From Gymnodinialimonas ulvae (GTDB lineage Bacteria > Pseudomonadota > Alphaproteobacteria > Rhodobacterales > Rhodobacteraceae), in NCBI RefSeq assembly GCF_037543845.1, contig NZ_JBBIFX010000002.1, positions 682,001 to 746,000 of the forward strand: a stretch of DNA of 64,000 bases, in the 5' to 3' direction. A program made the translations under genes and the position numbers. Of the stretch, positions 51,431-60,708 are shown in pieces. The first letter of the stretch is position 1. Each line of letters starts with the position of its first letter. Under the pieces are notes generated by a model that saw nothing but the letters and a program-made list of their open reading frames with translations, searched no databases and was not told the DNA's origin.

Positions 51431-52765
51431 CTATTCCTGCGGGGCCTCGCGGCGCAGCAGATCGTCCTCGGGAAGCGCCTCGCGCTCGGCCTCGATAATC
51501 TCTTCCAGCGCGGTGACTTCCGCGATGCCCACATCCTGTGCCTGCACCGGAACCGGCGCGGGTTTTGCGCCGGGCTTTGGTGCGGTCGATCCGCCCAGTG
51601 CAGCCCCGCCGATCCCCGCCAGACGATAGGTCGGCTCCGGCAGGGTGATGCCCGCCTCCTCCAGCCGCGCTTTGACCACGCGCACCGCTTCACCCTTGGC
51701 CATGCCGATCCCGGTCTCGTGCTGCTTGATCCAGCCCGCTGCCGTGATGTCGATCGTCGATGCGCCAAGCCCTTCCACCCAGACCGCCGGCCCCGGCGCG
51801 TCCAGAACAAATGGCAACTCGGTCAATGCCGCCAGAACGATCCGCTGTGCCTCGGCGATATCCGCATCCGCCTGCACGCCAAGCAGAAATGTGAACCGCC
51901 GCTCATCGTTGCGGGTGTAATTGATGATCCGCGCCTTGAAGACCGTGGCATTCGGGATGCGGATGTGGTTCCCGTCCAGGCTCAACAGGATCGTCGCCCG
52001 GCTCGTCAGCCGGATCACATGGCCCAGATCCCCCTCGATCTCGACCAGATCCTTGGGCCGGAACGGCTGCCGGATCGACAACATGATCGACGAGATGAAA
52101 TTCTCCACCGTGTCACGCACCGCGAACCCGATCGCCAGCCCCACGATGCCTGCCGCTCCCAGAATGGTCCCCAAAAGCGCCGTCGCGTTCAGCAGATCCA
52201 GAGCCAGAACCACGCCAAGCACCACGAAGGCCAACCGTACCACCTGCCGGTAAATGTCCGCTATGAACGCATTCGGCGCCAACCGCTCCCACGGCCAATG
52301 CCGCCGCGCCAGCCAGAAGCCGAACAGCCACATCGCCACCGCCGCCGACAGTGCCACAAGGATGAGCGGCGAGAACGCAATCGCCTGCTCTGTCCGCTCC
52401 CGCATCCGCTCCAGCGCCGGGTTCAGACGCTCCACCACATCGGTGCTTTCCGTCACACCGTTCTCGATGGCCACAACGCCTTCGACCCGCGCCACCAGCT
52501 CGTTCAGATCCTCAATCCGCCCCGCATCCACCACCGTGCCGCGCAACGTCACGATCCCATTGGACACCGTCGCGCGCACATCCCCGTAGCCGTCCAACTG
52601 GCCCAGAATCGCCATGATCCGGTCGCGCGTCGCAAAATCCTGCGCCCGGTCACTTTCGACCGTGATCGTCCCGTCGGGCTGCGTGCCGTCAGATTGCGCA
52701 GCCACCGGCCCGCACAAAATACAGGCGAGAAGGGCCAACGGCCCGAGGAGCTTGAGCCGCCGCAT
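51431..52765 (-). CDS. BON domain and MscS-type mechanosensitive channel
   Basis: 444 residues from the ATG at 52765 that overlaps the kdsA stop; an in-frame GTG one codon earlier is also possible. A signal peptide (LLGPLALLACILCGPVAAQ) is followed by a periplasmic BON domain (about 35-105, VRATVSNGIVTLRGTVVDAGRIEDL). Membrane helices start near 130, and the MscS pore and beta domain are seen as ILGAAGIVGLAIGFAVRDTVENFISSIML and FRPKDLVEIEGDLGHVI. The tail is Ala/Pro-rich. It would release solutes at osmotic downshock. Translation is coupled to kdsA. Confidence 0.9.
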   Translation of the reverse strand: MRRLKLLGPLALLACILCGPVAAQSDGTQPDGTITVESDRAQDFATRDRIMAILGQLDGYGDVRATVSNGIVTLRGTVVDAGRIEDLNELVARVEGVVAIENGVTESTDVVERLNPALERMRERTEQAIAFSPLILVALSAAVAMWLFGFWLARRHWPWERLAPNAFIADIYRQVVRLAFVVLGVVLALDLLNATALLGTILGAAGIVGLAIGFAVRDTVENFISSIMLSIRQPFRPKDLVEIEGDLGHVIRLTSRATILLSLDGNHIRIPNATVFKARIINYTRNDERRFTFLLGVQADADIAEAQRIVLAALTELPFVLDAPGPAVWVEGLGASTIDITAAGWIKQHETGIGMAKGEAVRVVKARLEEAGITLPEPTYRLAGIGGAALGGSTAPKPGAKPAPVPVQAQDVGIAEVTALEEIIEAEREALPEDDLLRREAPQE

Positions 52766-53598
52766 CACACCGCCACCGGGGCCGCCTTTGCGACCTTGTC
52801 CAACGCCATCAACACGCCGATCACGCTCTCCATGTCGTCCAGCCGGATCATGTTCGGCCCGTCGCTCGGCGCATTGTCCGGGTCTTCATGCGTCTCGAGG
52901 AACACGCCCGCCACGCCCACGGCCACCGCCGCGCGCGCCAGAACCGGCGCGAATTCCCGCTGCCCGCCGCTCGATCCGCCCAGGCCCCCGGGCTGCGCCA
53001 CGGCATGCGTCGCGTCCATGATCACCGGGTAGCCCGTTTTCGCCATTTCCGGCAACGACCGCATGTCCGCCACCAAGGCGTTGTACCCGAAGGACACGCC
53101 GCGTTCCGTCAAAAGCATCCGCCGATTGCCGGTGCTCGCGACTTTCTCGGCCACATTCGCCATGTCCCACGGGGCCAGGAACTGCCCCTTCTTCACGTTG
53201 ATCGCTGCCCCCGTTTCCCCCGCCGCCAGCAAAAGATCGGTCTGACGACACAGGAACGCCGGGATCTGCAGGACGTCGACCGCCTCCGCCACCGGCGCGC
53301 ATTGCTCGGGCGCATGCACATCGGTCAACACAGGGCAGCCGAATTCCTCCCGCATCGCCGACAGGATGCGCAGGCCCGCGTCCATGCCAAGCCCGCGCTT
53401 GCCGCCCAAGGACGTACGGTTGGCCTTGTCGTAGCTGCCCTTGAAGATGAATTGCGCACCCGCCTTTGCGCAGACCTCGGCCATATGGCCCGCGATCTTG
53501 CGCGCATGGTCGAGACTTTCCAACTGGCACGGCCCCGCAATCACCGTCAAAGGCGCCGCGTTCGACACTGTCAGCGCACCAATCTCAACGTCATACAT
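52765..53598 (-). CDS. kdsA: 3-deoxy-8-phosphooctulonate synthase
   Basis: 277 residues. KdsA motifs: GPCQLESLDHARKIAGHM, KGSYDKANRTSLGGKRGLGM, TDVHAPEQCAPVAEAVDVLQIPAFLCRQTDLL, KKGQFLAPWDM, and DATHAVAQPGGLGGSSGG near the C-terminus, each shown only in part in the protein. It condenses arabinose-5-phosphate and phosphoenolpyruvate to Kdo-8-phosphate for lipid A-linked Kdo or capsule. Its presence next to kpsE/kpsT suggests a Kdo-containing or Kdo-anchored capsule. The ribosome site GGAGGG abuts a hairpin at 53612-53629. Confidence 0.96.
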   Translation of the reverse strand: MYDVEIGALTVSNAAPLTVIAGPCQLESLDHARKIAGHMAEVCAKAGAQFIFKGSYDKANRTSLGGKRGLGMDAGLRILSAMREEFGCPVLTDVHAPEQCAPVAEAVDVLQIPAFLCRQTDLLLAAGETGAAINVKKGQFLAPWDMANVAEKVASTGNRRMLLTERGVSFGYNALVADMRSLPEMAKTGYPVIMDATHAVAQPGGLGGSSGGQREFAPVLARAAVAVGVAGVFLETHEDPDNAPSDGPNMIRLDDMESVIGVLMALDKVAKAAPVAV

Positions 53599-53611
53599 GC
53601 TGTAAACCCTC

Positions 53612-53629
53612 CGGGGCCATGTGGCCCCG
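53612..53629 (-). promoter_or_regulatory. Hairpin next to the kdsA ribosome site
   Basis: CGGGGCC pairs with GGCCCCG over an ATGT loop. It lies between kpsE and kdsA, and its edge touches the GGAGGG ribosome site of kdsA. It could end or protect the kpsE transcript, or limit kdsA translation. No U-run is present. Confidence 0.4.
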
Positions 53630-53646
53630 AACGGCGTTGGATGGGG

Positions 53647-55521
53647 TCAGGAACTGACCTGTTCACGCAGGATCGAGGCGGTCATCGATATCAACAGGTA
53701 GATGCCAGAAAAGACCACGAAGGCAAGCAGGGTATTCTCGAAGGCCTTCGGGAACGCCGCTTCATCGGGGGGCACAGGGAAAACGCCCATAGAAATATAC
53801 AACGATTGCCGGTTGGCTTGCATCCGGGCGGCTTCGCGCGCCTGCATCGCTTCGGTCAGCATCAGACGCCGGGTTTCCAGGTCGGCTTGCGCCACGACCA
53901 GCTCCGATTGCACCTGTGCCAAAGACACTTCGCCCCCGGTCAGCGCTGTCCGCATCTCCGCAACCTGCGCTTCCAAGCGCTCGATCTGCGCCTCGGATGC
54001 GGCCACACGACCGGCATTCGGACGCGAGGCTGCGTTCATTTCCGCAAGGCGCAAGCGTTCTTCGGTCAACCGCGCTTCAAGGCTTGAGATCTGCGTGAAC
54101 ACAAGGTTCAGCTCCGCCTCTGGCGAGACCACTTCAAGCTGCTGTTGCAGCTCGAGAACCCGCGCTTGTGCCACTGCGGCGCGGGTTTCGGCATCGCTGA
54201 AGGCCTCTTGCGCGCCGGCCATGCCATCGGCCCGGACGCGTGCCGACATCTCTTCGACCCGCTCCTCTGCATATCCGATCAACGCTTCGGAAAACCGCTG
54301 GCTGACAACCGGATCGGCGGCCAACACATCCATGCGGATCAGCCCCTCGGTCGGATCATAGCTGATCACAAGGTTGCGCAGATAGGTGTCATACATCTGT
54401 TCGACCGTTGCATCGGGCGACAGGCGTGTCAGCGGGTCGATGTTATCCCCCGAAAAATGCCCCCTGAAATCAAGCTCTTCGTCAAGCCGTAGCATCGCCT
54501 CGCGGCTTTCAAGGTAGCTTTGAACAGTGATCGATTCCTGTGTGGTGGCAAATCCGCCCCCGCCCAGAAGGCTGCCCAGGCCGCCGCCGCCACTGGTCGG
54601 CGCTTCGGCTTTCTGGATCACGAATTCCGTGTTGGTGACGTAGAGCGGGGTGGCGACCGCATAGAAATAGTAGCTCACCAGGATCGTCGGCAGCAGCACA
54701 AAGCAAGCCAGCCGCGCGGCCAGTTGCACCAGCTTGCGGCGACGGCGCGCGGCGATGTCGCGCTGCACGCGCATGATTTCCGCGGCCCTGTCCTCGGATC
54801 CAAGGGCCGCGCCTGCACCGGGCGGCGGGGGAGGGGCGTTGACCTCGGTCGAGGGCAGTTTCGCCGTGGCTGCGCGCACCGGCAGGGTATTGCCCGTGGC
54901 CGCAGCCGCGCCCGCGGCACCCGCCGCCGCAGTGCCGCCGCCCGTGCCGGGATCATCAACGACCAGTTCCAGCATCGAGGATTGGTTGAACGGATCAATC
55001 CCACGGTTGCGCAGAAGGCGTACCGCATCGAAATCCGACGAAGGCTGCAAGCCCTGTTTCTGGGCCAGCCGCCGCGCCATGCGCAATTGACGCCCCGTCA
55101 GCCCTTCGGCACGGATCGCGGCCAGCTGTTGTTCCACGCTTTGCGGTCCACCATTCGCCCCGCCGGTTCCGGCGCCGGTGACCGCGCCGGCCCCTGCGTC
55201 CGCTGCGCCGGCCTCTGCGCCGCCCTGCGTCGCGGGCTGCGCTGCGGGCTGCGCTGCGGCCTTGCCGCTGTTTTGACTGGCCTTTAGCCGTGCGGCGCGC
55301 TCATAGGCCGCAGACCCCGGCATCGGCTCATCGCCAAAACCGTCCTCTGTCACCTCCGGCAAGGTGTAATCGGCGTCCGTGACCGCAGCAGCGGAGCTCG
55401 CGGCTGCCTGGCCGGCATCCTGACGCGCGTCATTGGCCTCCGCCTGGCGCGTCTCGCCGGTCGGGGCCACGCCATCATTGCGCCGGATGCGGAATTTTCT
55501 AGCCTTGGGTTTCGTAGTCAT
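53647..55521 (-). CDS. kpsE: Capsule export inner-membrane protein (KpsE/CtrB, PCP family)
   Basis: 624 residues from the ATG at 55521 (MTTKPKARKFRIRR), which overlaps the kpsT 3' end by 23 bases. The first about 260 residues are a long cytoplasmic Ala/Gly/Pro-rich extension, absent from E. coli KpsE. A membrane helix follows (LAARLACFVLLPTILVSYYFYAV). The periplasmic part has the coiled coil near 450-590 (LTEERLRLAEMNAASRP, EAQIERLEAQVAEMR). A second helix near the end (LAFVVFSGIYLLISMTASIL) completes the PCP topology. It couples the ABC exporter to the outer-membrane channel. Confidence 0.9.
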   Translation of the reverse strand: MTTKPKARKFRIRRNDGVAPTGETRQAEANDARQDAGQAAASSAAAVTDADYTLPEVTEDGFGDEPMPGSAAYERAARLKASQNSGKAAAQPAAQPATQGGAEAGAADAGAGAVTGAGTGGANGGPQSVEQQLAAIRAEGLTGRQLRMARRLAQKQGLQPSSDFDAVRLLRNRGIDPFNQSSMLELVVDDPGTGGGTAAAGAAGAAAATGNTLPVRAATAKLPSTEVNAPPPPPGAGAALGSEDRAAEIMRVQRDIAARRRRKLVQLAARLACFVLLPTILVSYYFYAVATPLYVTNTEFVIQKAEAPTSGGGGLGSLLGGGGFATTQESITVQSYLESREAMLRLDEELDFRGHFSGDNIDPLTRLSPDATVEQMYDTYLRNLVISYDPTEGLIRMDVLAADPVVSQRFSEALIGYAEERVEEMSARVRADGMAGAQEAFSDAETRAAVAQARVLELQQQLEVVSPEAELNLVFTQISSLEARLTEERLRLAEMNAASRPNAGRVAASEAQIERLEAQVAEMRTALTGGEVSLAQVQSELVVAQADLETRRLMLTEAMQAREAARMQANRQSLYISMGVFPVPPDEAAFPKAFENTLLAFVVFSGIYLLISMTASILREQVSS

Positions 55522-56158
55522 AAAGCTGCTTCGCCTCTTCCAGCGTGTCGAACGAGTGCAGTTTCCCGTCTCTGAGAACGGCTGCACGCCGCGCGAATTT
55601 TTCGAGTGTTTGGGCCTGGTGCGACACGATCACAACCGTCGCATTCTTCAGCCGTTCCGCCAGGATGTTGCCCGCGCGCCGGTTGAAATTGGCGTCCGTT
55701 GAGGCCGGCATCCCCTCGTCGATCAGGTAGATATCAAATTCCAACGCCAGCAGGAGCGAAAAGTTGAACCGCGCCCGCATGCCCGAGGAATACGTCCCCA
55801 GTGGCATGTCGAAATATTCCTCGATCCCGCACAGCCAGCGACAGAACGCCTCCACATAATCGGGGTCGAGGCCGTAAAGCTGCGCGATGTAGCGACAGTT
55901 TTCCATCGCCGAGAGTTTGTTGATCAGCCCGCCCATGAACCCCAGCGGGAACGAGATCCGCGCATCGCGCGTGATCAGCCCCTCATCGGGTTTTTCCAGC
56001 CCGCACATCATCTTGATCAGCGTGGTCTTGCCGGTGCCGTTGGGGGCCAGAATGCCCATCGAATAGCCGATGTCGACGCGAAACGAGGCCTGGTCAAGGA
56101 TCACCTTGCGGCGCTCACCCGTCCAGAAGGATTTCGAAACCCCTGAAAACTCCAACAT
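55499..56158 (-). CDS. kpsT: Capsule polysaccharide ABC exporter ATPase
   Basis: 219 residues from the ATG at 56158 (MLEFSGVSKSFW). Walker A is APNGTGKTT (38-46), the signature YSSGMRARF, and Walker B FDIYLIDEGM. The GMPASTDANF loop after Walker B is typical of KpsT/BexA. It energises export of capsular polysaccharide across the inner membrane with KpsM. A kpsM gene is not adjacent here; upstream of kpsT is only a 164-base gap and then convergent nhaA's region. Confidence 0.93.
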   Translation of the reverse strand: MLEFSGVSKSFWTGERRKVILDQASFRVDIGYSMGILAPNGTGKTTLIKMMCGLEKPDEGLITRDARISFPLGFMGGLINKLSAMENCRYIAQLYGLDPDYVEAFCRWLCGIEEYFDMPLGTYSSGMRARFNFSLLLALEFDIYLIDEGMPASTDANFNRRAGNILAERLKNATVVIVSHQAQTLEKFARRAAVLRDGKLHSFDTLEEAKQLYDYETQG

Positions 56159-56322
56159 ACGTCTGCCGCCCAAATTCTGCCCAGTGGCGCGTGCGTTCTT
56201 ACCGGCGTCACGTCACCATTTCGGAAACATACCCCACCTTTAGGGCCAGATTATGTCCGATACGGCATAGATAATACAGGGCATTTTCTTCAATTTGAAT
56301 GGAGCAGCGGAGACCCGCGCGT

Positions 56323-57621
56323 TCACAATTCCTGTTTCTGAACCCGCGTCACCTGGCCTGCCACGATGGCCACCGCCGCCGCTGCAAAACTGAACAAAGC
56401 GCCCATCTTGGCGGCATCCTGTACCGCGCCCGGCTCGAACGCGACCGAGGCCACGAAGAGCGACACGGTGAACCCGATCGCCGCGACAAACCCGATCACC
56501 ACCAGATCGACCATCCGCATGCCCTGAGGCAACCCAAGCCGCAAGAGAACCACCGCGACCCAACCGAACAGGAAGATCCCCACCGGCTTGCCAATCAACA
56601 GCCCCGCCAGAACCAACCACGTCGCATCGCCCATCGCGCTGAACGCGACGCCCGCATTCATCAATCCGAACAGGCCCAGAATGATTTCGACGGGGTATTT
56701 CAACGCATGTTCGATCTGGTTCAACAGGTCATGCAAATGCTCTTCCGCCGCCGAGAACAGGCCAAACGCCCGGTCCGCATGGGGGATCGTCGGCACGATC
56801 GGCAACAATCCCAGCGCGGGGTGCAGGCCCGACATCATGAACCCGTACCAGCTTGCGCAAGCGGCCAGAAGATAGGGCCAGAACGACAAGGTCTGCCGCA
56901 CCCAGGTCGACCGGCGGCGCACCTGATCGCCACGGTCCAGACGCCGCGGCAACCAGTTGAACACCACAAACACCCCAACCGACGCAAACAGCGACAACAA
57001 CAACCACACCGGTGCCAGATCGCCCGACGGATAGAAAATCGCCAGGATCAAAAGCCCCGCCGCGTCATCGGCAATCGCCAGCAACAACAAGAACCGAACC
57101 GCCGGATGGCCTGCGCCGAACACAAGCCGCCCGACCAGATAGGAGAACGCGATATCCGTCGCCGTCGGGATCGCCCACCCGTTCGCCACCGCGTCATAGG
57201 TGTCGGAGCCAAGGAAATACGCCAGGCCAAGGTAGACCGCGATGGGCCCGAACATGCCGCCCGCCGTCGCCACCAGCGGCGTCGCCGCCTTCTTGCCGCG
57301 CAGGCTGCCGTTCTTCAGGATCACGGCCTCCCACACCTCTTTCGCGGCAATCGCGAAGAACAGGGCCATCAACACGTCATTGACCAGGTAATGCAGCGTC
57401 AGATCGCGCACCACGTGGCCGTGTCCGTCATCATGCAAATGCCCGATCGGCGCGTCGTGCCAGATCACGAATTCCACGAAATCATGGTAGAGATCGGCCC
57501 AGTAATGGCTGTTTCCGGCCACCGGCGCGATCAGGTCCAGATTGGCCCAGATCAACGCGATGATCGCACCGCTGATCAACAGGATTGAATATCCCGTTAT
57601 GAAATTCCAAACGCGGTACAT
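56323..57621 (-). CDS. nhaA: Na+/H+ antiporter NhaA
   Basis: 432 residues from the ATG at 57621, with GGGAGGG just upstream; a start at 57660 is less likely. Twelve helices are expected. The transport residues are present: ATDIAFSY (D156, matching E. coli D133) and LAIADDAAG (D185, D186, matching D163/D164). A His-rich loop, HDAPIGHLHDDGHGH at 55-69, is unusual and could relate to pH sensing. The gene is alone. With Mrp it gives the organism two sodium export systems. Confidence 0.95.
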   Translation of the reverse strand: MYRVWNFITGYSILLISGAIIALIWANLDLIAPVAGNSHYWADLYHDFVEFVIWHDAPIGHLHDDGHGHVVRDLTLHYLVNDVLMALFFAIAAKEVWEAVILKNGSLRGKKAATPLVATAGGMFGPIAVYLGLAYFLGSDTYDAVANGWAIPTATDIAFSYLVGRLVFGAGHPAVRFLLLLAIADDAAGLLILAIFYPSGDLAPVWLLLSLFASVGVFVVFNWLPRRLDRGDQVRRRSTWVRQTLSFWPYLLAACASWYGFMMSGLHPALGLLPIVPTIPHADRAFGLFSAAEEHLHDLLNQIEHALKYPVEIILGLFGLMNAGVAFSAMGDATWLVLAGLLIGKPVGIFLFGWVAVVLLRLGLPQGMRMVDLVVIGFVAAIGFTVSLFVASVAFEPGAVQDAAKMGALFSFAAAAVAIVAGQVTRVQKQEL

Positions 57622-57843
57622 GCCGTCCCTCCCGCTTCTCGTTTTGTGGTGATTAGCCAAACCAACGAGGGGCGTCCATGGGACAGGCGATCACACCCCA
57701 TCATAAACACGCAAAAGTTGCATCAGGAAGAGAAAAGCAGTCCGCCGGGCGGCTTTTTCGTGCCTGCATAGCGGGTTAGTTGGCCTGTACGGCGCGAAAC
57801 GCACAGGTGGTGCCCGGTGCCGATCCGACGCATGGTGCGTCGT

Positions 57844-58878
57844 TCAGGCCGCGACACTCCATGCCATGCCCGCCACAATCGCCCCGGTCAGCGCAAAGCC
57901 CAGATAGGCCGCGAACACCCGCGGCTTCACCAACGCCCAGACCGCGACCGCTGCCGGAATGCTGCTGACGCCCCCGGCGATCACGAAACTCATCGCCGCG
58001 CCCGGGTTCATGCCCTGCTCCACCAGACCGCCCATCAACCCCACGGCCATATAGCCGTTGAGATAGGCGGGCATGCCCACAAGCGCTGCCACCACCACGG
58101 TCCAGACGCTTTCGCCGCCAAGGAATTGCGCCACATATTGCGTCGTCTCGTATTCAATCATCAGCGCCTCGAAGAGATATGCGATCATCAGCCATTTCGC
58201 GAGGAACAGCGCGTTGTCGATCCACGAGTCCCGGAAGGCCGCGCGCCGGGGCTGCTCGCGCCAGAACGCCCAAAGCGGCGTGCCCTGAAACGGCTCTTTC
58301 ACGCCGCAGCATCCGCCGACCTTCGGCTTTGCCCGCAAAGGGTCGGCGAACACCGGGGATCGCGCGAAGACCAGCGTTGCAAAGCCCCCAAACAGGCCAA
58401 GGCCCACCGCCGCGACCGTTTTGCCGACGGCAAAGGCCAGCCCCAATTCGCCCGACGTCACAAAGAACATCGCCGGATCCATCAACGGCGAGGCCAGCCA
58501 GAACGCCATCACCGCCGCCAACGGCGCGCCCACCGCCAGAAGGGCTGCGATGAACGGGATCACCTCGCACGAGCAAAACGGCGACAGCCCGCCAAGCAGG
58601 GCTGCCATGAAGATCATCCGCGCCGGGTTGCCGGTAAAGGCTTTGGCGATCAGTGTCTCTGCGCCCGAGGCCTTGATATAGGCCACCGCCGTGATCGCGA
58701 ACAAGATGATCGGCACCGTGCCCGCAAAGGCCTTTGCCGCCGTTGTGATGACCGGTCCCGCCATCGGCGCATCAAGGATCAGCACCACCAACGGAATCAA
58801 AACGACAACGGCCCACGCCTTGTCGATCCGCTTCCAAAGCGCGGGCAGTGTCCAGGGGTTCAGCGATTGGTCAGCCAT
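57844..58878 (-). CDS. YraQ/DUF318-type permease
   Basis: 344 residues with about eight membrane helices. The signature LLGGLSPFCSCEVIPFIAALLAVGAPLAAVMAFWLASPLMDPAMF (about 94-137) includes the Cys pair C102/C104 in FCSCE. A loop with KPKVGGCCGVKEP adds two more cysteines. Relatives are implicated in transport of arsenic or sulfur species, but the substrate is not settled. It overlaps the ArsR-family gene by 8 bases and is under its control. Confidence 0.88.
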   Translation of the reverse strand: MADQSLNPWTLPALWKRIDKAWAVVVLIPLVVLILDAPMAGPVITTAAKAFAGTVPIILFAITAVAYIKASGAETLIAKAFTGNPARMIFMAALLGGLSPFCSCEVIPFIAALLAVGAPLAAVMAFWLASPLMDPAMFFVTSGELGLAFAVGKTVAAVGLGLFGGFATLVFARSPVFADPLRAKPKVGGCCGVKEPFQGTPLWAFWREQPRRAAFRDSWIDNALFLAKWLMIAYLFEALMIEYETTQYVAQFLGGESVWTVVVAALVGMPAYLNGYMAVGLMGGLVEQGMNPGAAMSFVIAGGVSSIPAAVAVWALVKPRVFAAYLGFALTGAIVAGMAWSVAA

Positions 58879-59251
58879 TCTTGATCACCCATTGATCGTC
58901 CACGCAGCATTCCTTCACCATGAAATGCGAGATGTCGCCCACGAAATCATGGTCCGCAAACCACATGATCCGCCGCCCGTCTTTTTCCTGATAGATCAGG
59001 CCAGCCGCCTTGAGGTGCTTCAGGTGGTGCGTCAGGACCGAGCCCGTGACACCCACCGCTTCGCCCAGTTCCCCTGTCGCAATTCCGCTGTGGCCCGCGC
59101 GCACGAGGCGCAGGACGATGGCAAGCCGGGTTTCCGACCCCAGCGCTGCAAACGCGCTCGACACAATCGTCAGCTCCTCTTCGGGGCTGACGCCATCCGT
59201 GTCGGAGGGGGCGTCGGGCAGGGGGCGGGGGGTGTTGTTAACCATGTTCAT
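58871..59251 (-). CDS. ArsR/SmtB-family repressor
   Basis: 126 residues. The HTH is seen in GIATGELGEAVGVTGSVLTHHLKHLKAAGLIYQEKDGRRIMWFAD (about 55-100). Cysteines KECCVDD near the C-terminus may sense metal, arsenite or sulfide. The ATG at 59251 is almost against the 24-bp palindrome, and a second in-frame ATG two codons later (59245) also lacks a ribosome site; the mRNA may be leaderless or nearly so. It shares an operon with the YraQ-type permease. Confidence 0.92.
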   Translation of the reverse strand: MNMVNNTPRPLPDAPSDTDGVSPEEELTIVSSAFAALGSETRLAIVLRLVRAGHSGIATGELGEAVGVTGSVLTHHLKHLKAAGLIYQEKDGRRIMWFADHDFVGDISHFMVKECCVDDQWVIKNG

Positions 59252-59252
59252 A

Positions 59253-59276
59253 ATATTTCTATTATTATAGAAATAT
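59253..59276. promoter_or_regulatory. Palindromic operator of the ArsR-family gene
   Basis: ATATTTCTAT (59253-59262) and ATAGAAATAT (59267-59276) are exact inverted repeats separated by TATT. ArsR-family repressors bind such AT-rich dyads overlapping their own promoter. It is the most AT-rich stretch in this GC-rich part, lying just outside the start codon. Confidence 0.75.
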
Positions 59277-59329
59277 AGAAATGATGCAAGCCCCTTGTTT
59301 TGTTGGTGGTTAATCGTAATTCAACGGCC

Positions 59330-59938
59330 ATGAAGCCTTTGATCACGCGTGCACAGCCCGTGCACACTCGCCTCAAATCCTGCCGGATCTGCGCTGATAG
59401 ATTCGCGCAGACAAGGACTGCGCATCGCCCCAACCCGGTCGCCTGGTTCGCCCCCGGCGCCCGCATTCTGATCGCCAGTCAGGCCCCCGGCCTGCGCGTC
59501 CATGAAGCGAACACCCCCTTCTGGGATCGCTCCGGCGACCGTCTGCGCGCTTGGATGGGCGTTGATGAGCCGACCTTCTACGACCGCTCCCGCATTGCCA
59601 TCGTGCCCATGGCCTTCTGTTTTCCCGGCTACGACGCGAAAGGCTCGGACCTGCCGCCGCCCAAGATCTGCGCCGAGACCTGGCGCGCCGATGTTCTTGC
59701 GGGTCTCCCCGATATCCGCCTGACCCTCCTGATCGGCGCCTACGCTCAGAACTGGCATCTCGGTGGCCGCGAAAGCGTCACGGCCCGCGTCCAAAACTGG
59801 CGCGACCATGCGCCCGCCGTCTTCCCCTTGCCTCACCCTTCGTGGCGCAATACCGCGTGGCTGAAGAAAAATCCGTGGTTCGACGCCGAACTCCTCCCGG
59901 TTCTGCGCGCCCGCATCGCTGAGGTCCTTGCCGAATGA
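59330..59938 (+). CDS. Uracil-DNA-glycosylase family protein
   Basis: 202 residues from the ATG at 59330 (MKPLITRAQ); 10 upstream codons are possible. The UDG-superfamily core is seen in ARILIASQAPGLRVHEANTPFWDRSGDRLRAWMG and the end motif FPLPHPSWRNTAWLKKNPWF. The first motif has APG with a following loop and the second HPS. It may remove damaged bases, but family-4 Fe-S cysteines are not complete here (only KSCRICADRF). It overlaps the SseB-like gene by 4 bases. Confidence 0.8.
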   Translation: MKPLITRAQPVHTRLKSCRICADRFAQTRTAHRPNPVAWFAPGARILIASQAPGLRVHEANTPFWDRSGDRLRAWMGVDEPTFYDRSRIAIVPMAFCFPGYDAKGSDLPPPKICAETWRADVLAGLPDIRLTLLIGAYAQNWHLGGRESVTARVQNWRDHAPAVFPLPHPSWRNTAWLKKNPWFDAELLPVLRARIAEVLAE

Positions 59939-60708
59939 CGCCACTCGACACCGCCTTTGCCGCGATGGCCGCAAATCCCGACGATACCGCCGCGCGCCTT
60001 GGATGGTTCGACCGCCTCGCCGCGTCCGAGCTGGTCCTGCTGCTGGAGGAGGACGCCACCGGCGACCGCATCAAGCCCCGCGTGTTCACCGTTGAGGGTG
60101 CCGATCTGGTTTTGGCCTTCGATCGCGACGAACGCCTCGCCGATTTTGCGGGAGCCGAGGCCCCCTATGCCGCGATGTCGGGCCGGGCATTGGCGGACAT
60201 GTTGAACGATGCGGGCCTTGGCCTCGGCATCAACCTCGGCGCGCCCTCCGAGACGGTTCTTGAGCATGAGGCCATGGGCTGGCTTGCGGGTGTCCTGTCG
60301 GAACAGCCCGCCGAAGTTGAGGATCAGCCCGAAGAGGTCCGCCCTCCGACCAACCTGCCCGAAGCGCTTCTGACCGCACTCGACCTGCGCCTCGCCACGG
60401 CAACGGGCCGCGCCGCGATGGCCTATCTTGTGGCGACCAGCTTCGCAGACGGGCGCCAGAGCCACCTTCTGGCCTTCGTCGATCCGGCCCCCGGCGCGGA
60501 AGGAGCCTTGGCGCAACTGGTGGCCGAAGCGCTGACCTTTTCCGGCCTCGAAGCTGCCAGCCTTGATGTCGGATTTTTCCGGGCGTCCGATCCGTTCTGC
60601 GCGCAGCTTGCACGCGTTGGACTGCGGTTTGATTTGCCGCAACCAACCGAGGCCACGCCCCTCAAAGCCCCAGGCAGAGACCCCGACACCCCACCACGGT
60701 TACGCTAA
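59935..60708 (+). CDS. SseB-family protein
   Basis: 257 residues, a soluble acidic protein with a duplicated SseB fold: N-terminal half about 1-120 (LVLLLEEDATGDRIKPRVFTVEGADLVLAFDRDERLADF) and C-terminal half about 130-240. SseB in E. coli enhances serine sensitivity; the molecular function is unknown. It is coupled to the glycosylase-like gene and converges with ghrA with a 4-base overlap of stops. Confidence 0.75.
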   Translation: MTPLDTAFAAMAANPDDTAARLGWFDRLAASELVLLLEEDATGDRIKPRVFTVEGADLVLAFDRDERLADFAGAEAPYAAMSGRALADMLNDAGLGLGINLGAPSETVLEHEAMGWLAGVLSEQPAEVEDQPEEVRPPTNLPEALLTALDLRLATATGRAAMAYLVATSFADGRQSHLLAFVDPAPGAEGALAQLVAEALTFSGLEAASLDVGFFRASDPFCAQLARVGLRFDLPQPTEATPLKAPGRDPDTPPRLR

